A stretch of DNA of 6,780 nucleotides from contig JACWAG010000139.1 in assembly GCA_014874425.1 (NCBI GenBank), forward strand, positions 1 to 6,780, in the 5' to 3' direction. Each line of letters begins with the position of its first letter. The first letter of the stretch is position 1. The translations under genes were made by a program, and so were the position numbers. The notes beneath the pieces are model-generated. The model searched no databases and was not told the DNA's origin. It was given only the letters and a program-made list of their open reading frames with translations. Positions 1 to 6,537 of the stretch are shown here, piece after piece. The DNA comes from Syntrophaceae bacterium (GTDB lineage: Bacteria > Desulfobacterota > Desulfomonilia > Desulfomonilales > Desulfomonilaceae).

Positions 1-1281
1 GTTCTAGGTGGTTTTGTAGTTCTTTCAGTTTCTGGCGCGAGCGCAGAAGTCGGAATTAAACCAGAATCATATGGTTATTTCGATTTTCCTACCTGCGTGC
101 GTTATGCTCTGGTTCATTCGGATGCCCTCACTAAAAACAGAATAGACATTCAGTTAGCTTCCGTCGATCTTAAAGACGCTCATTCCGAGGTCCTTCCGAC
201 ACTTCAGGTTTCTACTACGTATTATCTTGTTCAAACCTTCAATATATACAATTCAACCGCTACTCCGTGGAGTGTGCAATTCCAGATGGTAAACTGGAAT
301 CCATATCTAGCTCTTTTGAAGATAAAAACTAAGTCGATTATGGTCGATATTGCTAAGACATCTCACTTCGACAAGATATCGGACACTACTGCAAATATCG
401 CTAAAATCTTCTACGGAATTCACACACTAGAAAAATCGATTCGAGGATCCAAGCAAATTTTGGCTCTGGCACAGGACAAATTAACTTTTGGTAGGAGCAA
501 AAACGATCAGGGGAGAATTGATCCTCTCGATTTGCAGGGGCTTCAGAATGATTTTCGCTCACAGCAAATTAGGGTTAAGTCTCTAGAAAATGAACTTCAA
601 GAAAAGATTAGTCAATTGAAGGCTATGATTGGATATCATCCTGATTATCACCTACCGCTTGATACTCGGGATGCTGTTAATCAAATCTTGAACGGATTTA
701 GACCTAACTGGATTACTTTTACGGATGTACAGGGAGGGAACCTCCAACTGAAGATCTCCGCAAAAAAGGAACAAATGCAATCAAATGCGGTTACTGGAGC
801 GTACGTCGCTCTTGTGCCTCAACCCCAGTTGGTTTTTTCTCAAGACGCTAATGTGCCCAATGCGGCATCAGGACTGAACCTTGGCATAGGCCTTAACTAC
901 ATGCTTTGGGATGGGTTCAAGCGGGCACGTGACATAAAAAGACAGAAATTGTTGGCTCAGAAGTATAACCTTGATCGTGAAGAACTTTCTCAACAACTTT
1001 ATCTCAGATTTAAGAAACTTAAAAGCGGGATGGGGCTATCGAGTGAGAAAGAAAGTCTGTCTCGCGAACAGGCAAAATTGGCGGACCTCGCCGAGGAAAA
1101 GGCATTAAGTAACTACAAATCGGGGCTCATCGACTATAGTCAGTATATGGACCAAAGGATCAAAAGGACCCAGGCTCACCTCGACGCCTCGACTAGCCTT
1201 CAACCACGTGTTAATGATCTTATTGATTTGGCTACAATTTCAGGAGGTTTGAACAAATATAATGCCGCAATTCGATATTAA
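1..1281 (+). CDS. TolC-like outer-membrane efflux protein (5' partial)
   Basis: This is probably the outer-membrane channel of a tripartite export system. The frame is open from base 1, so the true start lies off the left edge; the GTG at 97 is internal. The first visible residues (VLGGFVVLSVSGASA) look like the end of a signal peptide, with cleavage after Ala-Ser-Ala, followed by a mature N-terminus beginning EVGIK. About 426 residues are visible, close to the usual TolC-family length, so only the signal peptide start is likely missing. The two-fold family pattern is visible. An early helix with 'ALVHSDAL' leads into 'LPTLQVSTTYY', a strand after Leu-Pro as in the first repeat. The second half has 'LNLGIGLNYMLWDGF', matching the usual 'GlxxxxplwDGG' strand before the second long helical hairpin. 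The 3' end overlaps the HlyD-like gene by 20 nt, so the two are co-translated. The family is clear; the exported substrate is unknown. Confidence 0.82.
   Translation, partial: VLGGFVVLSVSGASAEVGIKPESYGYFDFPTCVRYALVHSDALTKNRIDIQLASVDLKDAHSEVLPTLQVSTTYYLVQTFNIYNSTATPWSVQFQMVNWNPYLALLKIKTKSIMVDIAKTSHFDKISDTTANIAKIFYGIHTLEKSIRGSKQILALAQDKLTFGRSKNDQGRIDPLDLQGLQNDFRSQQIRVKSLENELQEKISQLKAMIGYHPDYHLPLDTRDAVNQILNGFRPNWITFTDVQGGNLQLKISAKKEQMQSNAVTGAYVALVPQPQLVFSQDANVPNAASGLNLGIGLNYMLWDGFKRARDIKRQKLLAQKYNLDREELSQQLYLRFKKLKSGMGLSSEKESLSREQAKLADLAEEKALSNYKSGLIDYSQYMDQRIKRTQAHLDASTSLQPRVNDLIDLATISGGLNKYNAAIRY
1242..1247 (+). promoter_or_regulatory. Candidate Shine-Dalgarno for the HlyD-like gene
   Basis: AGGAGG lies inside the end of the TolC-like gene, with 14 nt between it and the ATG at 1262. 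That spacing is longer than the usual 5-9 nt. The only closer in-frame codon is an ATA, and an in-frame TGA lies at 1250-1252, so the ATG at 1262 is still the best start. Initiation may be helped by ribosomes terminating at 1279-1281. Confidence 0.45.
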
Positions 1282-2359
1282 TAGGCCTAGGCGTCGTTTA
1301 AAGAGCTTGGGCGTTATGTTAGCAAGTTTTGTGGCTTTGGTTTCTGTGGCGCTTCTGCTCGTGACTCATGAACCGAAGAAGGCTGAATCTAGTCCTCCTC
1401 CAGTAAGAGCCGCTATAGTTCCTCAAATCGCGGACGCGAAATCAGAAGCTGAAATTACTCTTAGAGGCAAGAGCTTTTCTATTTTTCAAAGGAAGCTTGT
1501 AATGCCATACGGAGGGGAAGTTCTATCTATTGAAATTAAAGAGGGACAACCTGTTAATGAAAACGACACTCTCGTTAAATTCAGACTCGACCGTCAAGCA
1601 AGAATTGAGGTTATGGGTATTTTATACCCGGCGAAAGTTCAGGATCTGAAACAAGCAGTCTTCGATCAAAAAGTTACAAGAGACAAGCTTAAAGATGTTT
1701 CTTTAAAACTTCACGAGATGGACGTGGAAAAGGCTAAACAGAATCTGAACGATGTTCAACAATTGTGGGATAGGAAACTGGTGGAACAGGAGGCTTTAAG
1801 AAACGCTGAACGTAAGCTCGACACAGCGAACAAAAAATTATTAGAATCAAATAAATCCCTCAAACAGGCTGAAGAAAGCCTTGCCAAGACACAAGGGGAC
1901 CTAAAATTCTTTGAGGATAAATATAAACGGGAACTGGATCTGCTGGAATATCAAACTAGAAGATCTTATCAGGACTCGGATATCCCGAATGATATTGCTT
2001 TTTTGAAAGCTCCAATTTCCGGTCAAGTGTTGTGGATATCTCCGGAACTACGAGTTAACGCAGAACATGCCGCTGGCTTTCCTGCAATCACGATTGCTCC
2101 TACCAACCCCATGGTGGTTCGCTGCAAGGTCCATGAACTTGATCTGGTGAAACTTAAGATGGGTGACAGAGGAACTGTTGTTTTTGATGCTATCCCCGAC
2201 AAAAAATATGCTTGCAAGGTAAGCCGTATTCCTTGGTTGAGCCGCAATCCAGCTCTAGAAGTTCCGGCCGACTATGAAATTGAATGTCTACTAGAGAATG
2301 GAGATGGGAAAATAAAAGACGGCTTGACTTGCAATGTGAGAGTTAGTGTCGCCCAATGA
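1262..2359 (+). CDS. HlyD/MFP-type periplasmic adaptor subunit
   Basis: This protein (365 aa) should bridge an inner-membrane transporter to the TolC-like channel encoded just upstream. A short basic N-terminus (RPRRRLK, residues 8-14) and a hydrophobic helix at about 17-35 form an uncleaved N-in membrane anchor. Residues about 80-108 (with 'MPYGGEVLSIEIKEGQPV') are the first half of a lipoyl/barrel-sandwich domain. Residues about 125-232 are charged and heptad-like, forming a long coiled-coil hairpin. Residues about 246-282 ('FLKAPISGQVLWI') are the second lipoyl half. A beta-barrel and membrane-proximal region follows ('VRCKVHELDLVKLKMGDRGTV' region, 285-322). The order anchor-lipoyl-hairpin-lipoyl-barrel is standard for the family. 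It starts within the TolC-like gene (20-nt overlap). No ABC, MFS or RND pump follows, so the transporter is expected upstream of the window or elsewhere. Confidence 0.85.
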   Translation: MPQFDINRPRRRLKSLGVMLASFVALVSVALLLVTHEPKKAESSPPPVRAAIVPQIADAKSEAEITLRGKSFSIFQRKLVMPYGGEVLSIEIKEGQPVNENDTLVKFRLDRQARIEVMGILYPAKVQDLKQAVFDQKVTRDKLKDVSLKLHEMDVEKAKQNLNDVQQLWDRKLVEQEALRNAERKLDTANKKLLESNKSLKQAEESLAKTQGDLKFFEDKYKRELDLLEYQTRRSYQDSDIPNDIAFLKAPISGQVLWISPELRVNAEHAAGFPAITIAPTNPMVVRCKVHELDLVKLKMGDRGTVVFDAIPDKKYACKVSRIPWLSRNPALEVPADYEIECLLENGDGKIKDGLTCNVRVSVAQ

Positions 2360-2456
2360 CGGAGTTTTACGCGCTGGGGAATTTTTATAAAATGAGGTAT
2401 TAAGCTTTATTTACTCTGAAATTGTAATACGGCCTGACTCATACATTTCTTTCTGG

Positions 2457-3626
2457 TTGTACAGTCTCCCCATTATTTTTTCACTTGTATCAGCCTATAT
2501 TTTGCTGTCGGTTGGGATCTGGCGAATAAAGATGTGGTCTTCTAAAAGCCATCCGCAAATTACCAATGATCCCGTTCCTTTAATTCAAATCCTCGCGCCT
2601 CTTAAAGGAATTTCCGATAAATCTCGAGAAATTTTACAAACCCTTTTAGATCAGGATTATCCCAATTATCGAGTTATGTTCATTTTGGAGGATGATTCAG
2701 ATCCAGCCTTCGAATTAGTAAGCGAGTTCTGTTCCAGTTACAAACATGTCGGACTGTTTTTGAGCGGCACAGCGTCTCAATCCGGCCAGAAAAATTTCGG
2801 TCTCGTAAAGGCGGTTTCTACGCTGGAACCTGAAGTTGAAGTACTGGTGTTCTGCGATAGTACGAATGCCGCCGCTCGTGGTTGGCTTGGAGAAATTACT
2901 CGCCCGGTAAGATCGGGCGATTTCGAAGTATGCACTACTTTTCGCTCATTTTTGCCGGAGACTTTAAACACGCCTGGAATTTGTCAGGCGCTTTACGCGT
3001 CGACAGTATTCGCCCTCCTTGCTGTAACTCCCAAACCATGGGGAGGCGCCACTGTTATTCGAAAAAGCACTTTCGACCGGTTAAATGTGTCCAAAGTCTG
3101 GCTGCATACGGTTGTGGATGATTTGACGCTCGGAAATATTTTGAATGAAGCAAATGTCAAGATTTTTGTATCTCCAGAAAACTTTCTTTCATCCCCTATT
3201 AGAAAACAAACCTTAAAAGGTCTTTTGGCTTTTCTGGATCGACAAATACTTTTCCCTAAATTTACCAATCCAGGAATCTGGATCTTTACAGTTCTATGGC
3301 ATATTTCCTTATGCGCGTCTTTATTACTGTCTTCAATGGGTTTGTTTTCATATTTTGTCGGATTTTTAGGTTCAGAATATGCTTTGATTGGAGCATTATT
3401 CTGGATCGGGGTTTTAACGCTCGTGGCTTCTTTGCGGAGCGTTAACCATGCTAAGATCCCTATTGTCAAATGGATGATCACCTTTCCAGTTTTAGTATTA
3501 GCTGCGACCTATGTTTGCGTGAAATCAATTTTTCTTGACCACATTGATTGGCATGGGAAAAGATACTATTGTGGTAAGGGTGGAGTGGTAATTGAAATCA
3601 GAGACCTTAAAATAGAATCCACTTGA
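2457..3626 (+). CDS. Membrane glycosyltransferase, GT2/GT21 (ceramide glucosyltransferase/HpnI-like)
   Basis: The protein (389 aa) probably transfers a sugar from a nucleotide donor to a membrane lipid at the cytoplasmic face. It has one N-terminal membrane helix (about 3-22), a GT-A catalytic domain (about 42-265), and three C-terminal hydrophobic segments (about 274-303, 308-326, 338-359). It ends with 'IDWHGKRYYCGKGG', resembling the 'xWRGxxY' tail common in processive GT2 enzymes. Catalytic-domain landmarks are 'ILAPLKG' (45-51), 'DQDYPNYRVMF' (65-75), 'EDDSDPA' (78-84), 'FCDST' (132-136), 'WGGATVIRKS' (195-204) and 'VVDDLTLGN' (219-227). The D-x-D-like site reads D134-S-T. The usual (Q/R)xxRW site reads FLDRQ (259-263) without Trp. 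The chosen start is TTG with no clear Shine-Dalgarno. The frame is open back to a TAA at 2388, so a non-standard upstream start is possible. The next in-frame ATG (2532) would delete the N-terminal helix. Similarity to hopanoid HpnI is from motif memory; the acceptor is unknown. Confidence 0.72.
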   Translation: MYSLPIIFSLVSAYILLSVGIWRIKMWSSKSHPQITNDPVPLIQILAPLKGISDKSREILQTLLDQDYPNYRVMFILEDDSDPAFELVSEFCSSYKHVGLFLSGTASQSGQKNFGLVKAVSTLEPEVEVLVFCDSTNAAARGWLGEITRPVRSGDFEVCTTFRSFLPETLNTPGICQALYASTVFALLAVTPKPWGGATVIRKSTFDRLNVSKVWLHTVVDDLTLGNILNEANVKIFVSPENFLSSPIRKQTLKGLLAFLDRQILFPKFTNPGIWIFTVLWHISLCASLLLSSMGLFSYFVGFLGSEYALIGALFWIGVLTLVASLRSVNHAKIPIVKWMITFPVLVLAATYVCVKSIFLDHIDWHGKRYYCGKGGVVIEIRDLKIEST

Positions 3627-3653
3627 TGTGAAAGGTTCGATTTTCGGTAAATA

Positions 3654-4271
3654 ATGGTTGACGCTATTATATTGGCGGCTGGGTCGTCCAAGAGGATGGG
3701 AACAAACAAGATGGGCCTCGAGATATCGGGCCAGACTGTTTTGTCCCGGGCAATAACTGAAGCTGTAAAATCCGCTCTCAATAAAATTGTCGTCGTCACG
3801 CGTCATCCTGAAGACTTTAATGAATTTGTTAAATGTTCTGACGATTTGCCGCCAAGGTTAGTCCGCATTGTCAACAATAATTCTGAGTTTGGAATGTCTT
3901 ATTCCATCAAGCTTGGTTTGGCTTCGATCAGCTCTGAAACTGACGCGGCAATGATCATTCTTGCGGATCAAGTTCGTCTGAATTTCTCGGTGATCAACTC
4001 CCTGGTTTCGGCCAGTTTACAGAATCCCGGCAAAATAATTGCACCCACTATCAAAGGTCGAAGGACAAATCCCGTAATTTTCCCATCCGATCTTTTGGTT
4101 GAACTCAACCAAATCACTGGAGACAAAGGTGGCAGAGAAATCCTTACTTCGAATTCAGGAATGTTAAAGACTGTCGAATTTGGAGAGACCTACGATGACA
4201 GTGATTTAGATACAATGGATGATTACTTCAGGATTATTTCTAGATCACAATCACAACTATTTCAAACATAA
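3654..4271 (+). CDS. MobA/MocA-like nucleotidyltransferase (NTP_transf_3 type)
   Basis: This soluble protein (205 aa) should transfer a nucleotide from an NTP (CTP or GTP in known members) onto a phosphorylated substrate, releasing pyrophosphate. The N-terminus carries the NTP-binding signature LAAGSSKRMGTNK (residues 7-19). 'FGMSYSIKLGL' (79-89) and 'AMIILADQV' (99-107) match the 'GmxxSlxxGl' and 'xxxlxDqP' family segments, with Val replacing the usual Pro. 'GRRTNPVIF' (135-143) and 'ITGDKGGREIL' (154-164) match 'GxrGxPvxf' and 'l.GDkGaR.lL'. 'DLDTMDDY' (184-191) fits the C-terminal 'DiDTpeDy' motif. Length is typical for MobA/MocA. It lies 27 nt after the glycosyltransferase and overlaps the next start by one base (TAATG). 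In MocA this fold makes molybdopterin cytosine dinucleotide, but no molybdoenzyme gene is nearby. The fold assignment is secure; the substrate is not. Confidence 0.8.
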   Translation: MVDAIILAAGSSKRMGTNKMGLEISGQTVLSRAITEAVKSALNKIVVVTRHPEDFNEFVKCSDDLPPRLVRIVNNNSEFGMSYSIKLGLASISSETDAAMIILADQVRLNFSVINSLVSASLQNPGKIIAPTIKGRRTNPVIFPSDLLVELNQITGDKGGREILTSNSGMLKTVEFGETYDDSDLDTMDDYFRIISRSQSQLFQT

Positions 4272-6022
4272 TGAGAATTAGCATAGCCAAAACTGCTGGT
4301 TTCTGTATGGGCGTTAGAAGAGCTGTTGACATGGCGCTAGATTTAAATCGTCAAAACCCTCCAATGCCGATAGTAACTTACGGACCGTTGATCCATAATC
4401 CGCAAACTCTCGACCTGTTGGAAAGCAGAGGCATTAAACAACAAAATTCATTAGAGGCGATAGAAGTCGGCACTGTAGTAATAAGGGCTCATGGGATTTC
4501 TCCTCAGGAGAGGCTACGATTGGAGGAGAAAAAATTGAATATCGTTGACGCCACTTGCCCTAGAGTCACTAGAGTGCAGGCATTGATCAATAAGCACGCG
4601 CAGAAAGGTCATTTTTGCATTATTGTTGGTGACGAAGATCACCCTGAGGTTCGTGGCCTGATTGGGTTTGCAACCAGCGGAGCTTTGGTAATTTCTGGGC
4701 CTCAGATGATTGAGAGGTTCGCAAATATTCCGGTAGGAATGGACTTGTGTGTTGTTGCGCAGACAACTCAGGAACCAGAGAAGTTTGAACAAATTGTTAA
4801 ACTCCTCAAAGATAAAGGCTTTAAACTGAATGTTTATAAGACGATTTGCGATTCTACCAGAAAGCGGCAGAACGAAGTAAAAGAACTTGCTCAAGGCGTT
4901 GACATGGTTATCGTCGTCGGAGGAAAAGGGTCTGGAAACACCAACAGACTCACAGATGTCGCTACTGAAAATTGCCGCCGGGTATTGCATGTTGAGACGG
5001 CCGACGAGATACACACAACTGATTTGTTTGGAATAAACCGGTTAGGGGTAACGGCTGGAGCGAGTACACCTAATTGGCAAATCCGGTCAGTAATAGAAAA
5101 AATCAAGCAAATCGATCTTTCCCAAAGACCCGGTATATGGCCCAAGCTCCGAGATATGCTGGATATAACAATAATGACCTATGTTTGGGCCGCTCTCGGA
5201 GGGGCCGGACTCACAATGGTTTGCAGCACTTTACAGGGGAACCCGGTTGGGTTTAGCCCCGCTATAGTCACAGGCCTTTTCGTATTTTCAATGCATCTTT
5301 TGAATCGGATCCAGGAAAGATCTGGAGCATTAAGATTCAACACTCCTGAAATCGCTCTGTTTTATTCCAAGTACGAGGTTCTTTTGTCTGTTTTTGGGAG
5401 CGTCTCTGCGATTATGGCTATAATACTTTCATATACCATGGGCCTAGATTCCATGCTGATGCTTATTGGAATGATAATTACAGGTATGTTATATCCAGCG
5501 CCTCTGTTTAAATGGCTACAAATTCCAGGAATAAAATGGAAAGCATTGAAAGACATTCCTGGTTCAAAAACCCCGTTGGTAGCTTTGGGTTGGGCCATGG
5601 CGGCGGCAATTCTCCCCGCGTTTTCTGTTAAGACAATTTTCGGTCTGTCGGCTCTTTCCATTTCATTTCTCGTGGCCACCTTATTAGTATTCTGGAGAAC
5701 CTCCCTTTCGGACCTGATCGATATCCAGGGGGATAGAATAGGCGGCCGTGACACGATACCGATAATTTTCGGAGGGCGTGTGACAGAAAGACTTTTGAGC
5801 ATTTTACTTATTTTCTTGTCTTTAATCCTGATCGTTTCTAGCATGAGGAATTACGCTACTAATTTTGGTTATGTCTTGCTTCTGAATCTATTGATATTTA
5901 AATTCCTGTTCGATTTCTACAGAAGAGGCCACTTGGTAGACCGACTGCTATTTGAAGGTTTCATTGATGGAAATTTCGTCCTGGCGGGAATTTTTAGTTT
6001 AATTTTTCGTCTGGTTTTTTAA
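4271..6022 (+). CDS. ispH: IspH-UbiA fusion: HMBPP reductase joined to a membrane prenyltransferase
   Basis: This 583-aa protein has two domains. Residues 1 to about 282 form a full IspH (LytB), the [4Fe-4S] enzyme that reduces HMBPP to IPP/DMAPP in the MEP pathway. The cluster cysteines are C12 (GFCMGV), C96 (DATCPRV) and C193 (TICDSTRKRQ). Active-site H42, H74, H124 and E126 (DEDHPEVRG), T165/T166, S221, N223 and S265 (TAGASTPNW) are present. The E. coli S226 equivalent is Gly222 (GKGSGNTNRL). Residues about 297-583 form a UbiA-type prenyltransferase with about nine membrane helices. Its second Asp motif is intact: D481-LI-D484-IQG-D488, then G..TIPIIFG. 'IPGSKTPLVALGWA' (429-442) is also typical. 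The first motif is N345-RIQERSGA and lacks the usual Asp residues. No Shine-Dalgarno is evident; the start shares the A of the upstream TAA (TAATG), implying coupled translation. Family members are normally separate proteins of about 300 aa each, so the fusion is the notable point. The prenyl acceptor is unknown. Confidence 0.9.
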   Translation: MRISIAKTAGFCMGVRRAVDMALDLNRQNPPMPIVTYGPLIHNPQTLDLLESRGIKQQNSLEAIEVGTVVIRAHGISPQERLRLEEKKLNIVDATCPRVTRVQALINKHAQKGHFCIIVGDEDHPEVRGLIGFATSGALVISGPQMIERFANIPVGMDLCVVAQTTQEPEKFEQIVKLLKDKGFKLNVYKTICDSTRKRQNEVKELAQGVDMVIVVGGKGSGNTNRLTDVATENCRRVLHVETADEIHTTDLFGINRLGVTAGASTPNWQIRSVIEKIKQIDLSQRPGIWPKLRDMLDITIMTYVWAALGGAGLTMVCSTLQGNPVGFSPAIVTGLFVFSMHLLNRIQERSGALRFNTPEIALFYSKYEVLLSVFGSVSAIMAIILSYTMGLDSMLMLIGMIITGMLYPAPLFKWLQIPGIKWKALKDIPGSKTPLVALGWAMAAAILPAFSVKTIFGLSALSISFLVATLLVFWRTSLSDLIDIQGDRIGGRDTIPIIFGGRVTERLLSILLIFLSLILIVSSMRNYATNFGYVLLLNLLIFKFLFDFYRRGHLVDRLLFEGFIDGNFVLAGIFSLIFRLVF

Positions 6023-6038
6023 AATAGAGATTTTTATC

Positions 6039-6067
6039 TTGACACAGCTATTCAATTACGATAAAAA
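6039..6067 (+). promoter_or_regulatory. Putative sigma-70 promoter for the tRNA-tuf operon
   Basis: A perfect -35 hexamer, TTGACA (6039-6044), is followed after 17 nt by TAAAAA (6062-6067), a 4/6 match to TATAAT. It lies 16 nt after the ispH-ubiA stop and ends 25 nt before the first tRNA. The sequence just upstream of the -35 is A/T-rich, which would suit an UP-like element of a strong stable-RNA promoter. Position and -35 quality support the call; the -10 is imperfect. Confidence 0.55.
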
Positions 6068-6092
6068 AGTTGTTTTTATAGAGGAACCGTTT

Positions 6093-6168
6093 GCTGGCGT
6101 AGCTCAACCGGTAGAGCAGCTGATTTGTAATCAGCAGGTTGCGGGTTCGAGTCCCATCGCCAGCTCCA
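6093..6168 (+). tRNA. tRNA-Thr (anticodon UGU)
   Basis: A 76-nt cloverleaf. The acceptor stem GCTGGCG (6093-6099) pairs perfectly with CGCCAGC (6158-6164), followed by discriminator T and encoded CCA (6166-6168). The anticodon stem GCTGA/TCAGC encloses the loop TTTGTAA, with anticodon TGT at 6126-6128, which reads ACA. The T-loop TTCGAGT is standard. It is the first gene of a Thr-Tyr-Gly-Thr-tuf cluster and corresponds in position to E. coli thrU. Confidence 0.97.
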
Positions 6169-6173
6169 GTCGT

Positions 6174-6258
6174 GGAGGGGTTCCCGAGTGGCTAAAGGGG
6201 GCAGACTGTAAATCTGTTGGCGACGCCTTCGGAGGTTCGAATCCTCCCCCCTCCACCA
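6174..6258 (+). tRNA. tRNA-Tyr (anticodon GUA)
   Basis: An 85-nt class II tRNA with a long variable arm, as expected for bacterial tRNA-Tyr. The acceptor stem GGAGGGG (6174-6180) pairs with CCCCTCC (6248-6254), then discriminator A and encoded CCA (6256-6258). The anticodon stem GCAGA/TCTGT encloses the loop CTGTAAA, with GTA at 6208-6210. The T arm is GGAGG-TTCGAAT-CCTCC (6231-6247). Only 5 nt separate it from the preceding tRNA-Thr, so the two must be cut from one precursor. It corresponds to E. coli tyrU. Confidence 0.97.
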
Positions 6259-6289
6259 TCCAGCTCTACGGTCCCTTTTTGTTAGCGCG

Positions 6290-6365
<76 letters not shown>

Positions 6366-6415
6366 GTGTTTTTATGGTGGCTCATCCTATTGGTTGTGCG
6401 CCATTTTTTAAGATA

Positions 6416-6425
6416 CCCTTAAGGG
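6416..6425. repeat. Short perfect palindrome in the Gly-Thr tRNA spacer
   Basis: CCCTTAAGGG is a 10-bp perfect palindrome within the 91-nt spacer (6366-6456) between tRNA-Gly and the second tRNA-Thr. ATAC (6413-6416) and GTAT (6427-6430) add an imperfect outer arm. There is no following T-run, so it does not look like a terminator. It could be a binding or processing site, or chance. Confidence 0.3.
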
Positions 6426-6456
6426 AGTATTCATTAGACCTATGATCTTCGAGTCG

Positions 6457-6533
6457 GCCCACGTAGCTCAGTAGGTAGAGCACTTCCTTGGTAAGGAAGA
6501 GGTTCACCGGTTCGATCCCGGTCGTGGGCTCCA
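6457..6533 (+). tRNA. tRNA-Thr (anticodon GGU)
   Basis: A 77-nt cloverleaf. The acceptor stem GCCCACG (6457-6463) pairs with CGTGGGC (6523-6529), then discriminator T and encoded CCA (6531-6533). The anticodon stem CTTCC/GGAAG encloses the loop TTGGTAA, with GGT at 6490-6492, which reads ACC and ACU. With the UGU isoacceptor upstream, the cluster covers most Thr codons. It corresponds to E. coli thrT, the tRNA immediately before tufB. Confidence 0.97.
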
Positions 6534-6537
6534 CAAA

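Noticed and set aside
2365..2391. Possible promoter TTTTAC - 15 nt - TATAAA upstream of the glycosyltransferase
   Set aside because: The -35 is weak and the spacer too short for a confident sigma-70 call. AT-rich sequence alone makes such a match likely by chance. An independent promoter in this gap remains possible.
2993..3481. 162-codon - strand open frame inside the glycosyltransferase
   Set aside because: It is antisense to well-conserved catalytic-domain and membrane-segment codons and has no family motifs.
3654..4271. Naming the nucleotidyltransferase mobA or mocA
   Set aside because: The fold matches, but there is no molybdoenzyme or cofactor gene nearby and the motif after DQ is Val, not Pro. 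The operon points towards lipid metabolism, so a molybdenum-cofactor role cannot be asserted.
4514..5014. 166-codon - strand open frame inside the IspH domain
   Set aside because: It is antisense to the conserved IspH core and shows no independent coding signs.
6004..6031. T-rich end of the ispH-ubiA gene as a terminator
   Set aside because: T-runs are present, but no GC-rich inverted repeat precedes them, so an intrinsic terminator is not supported.
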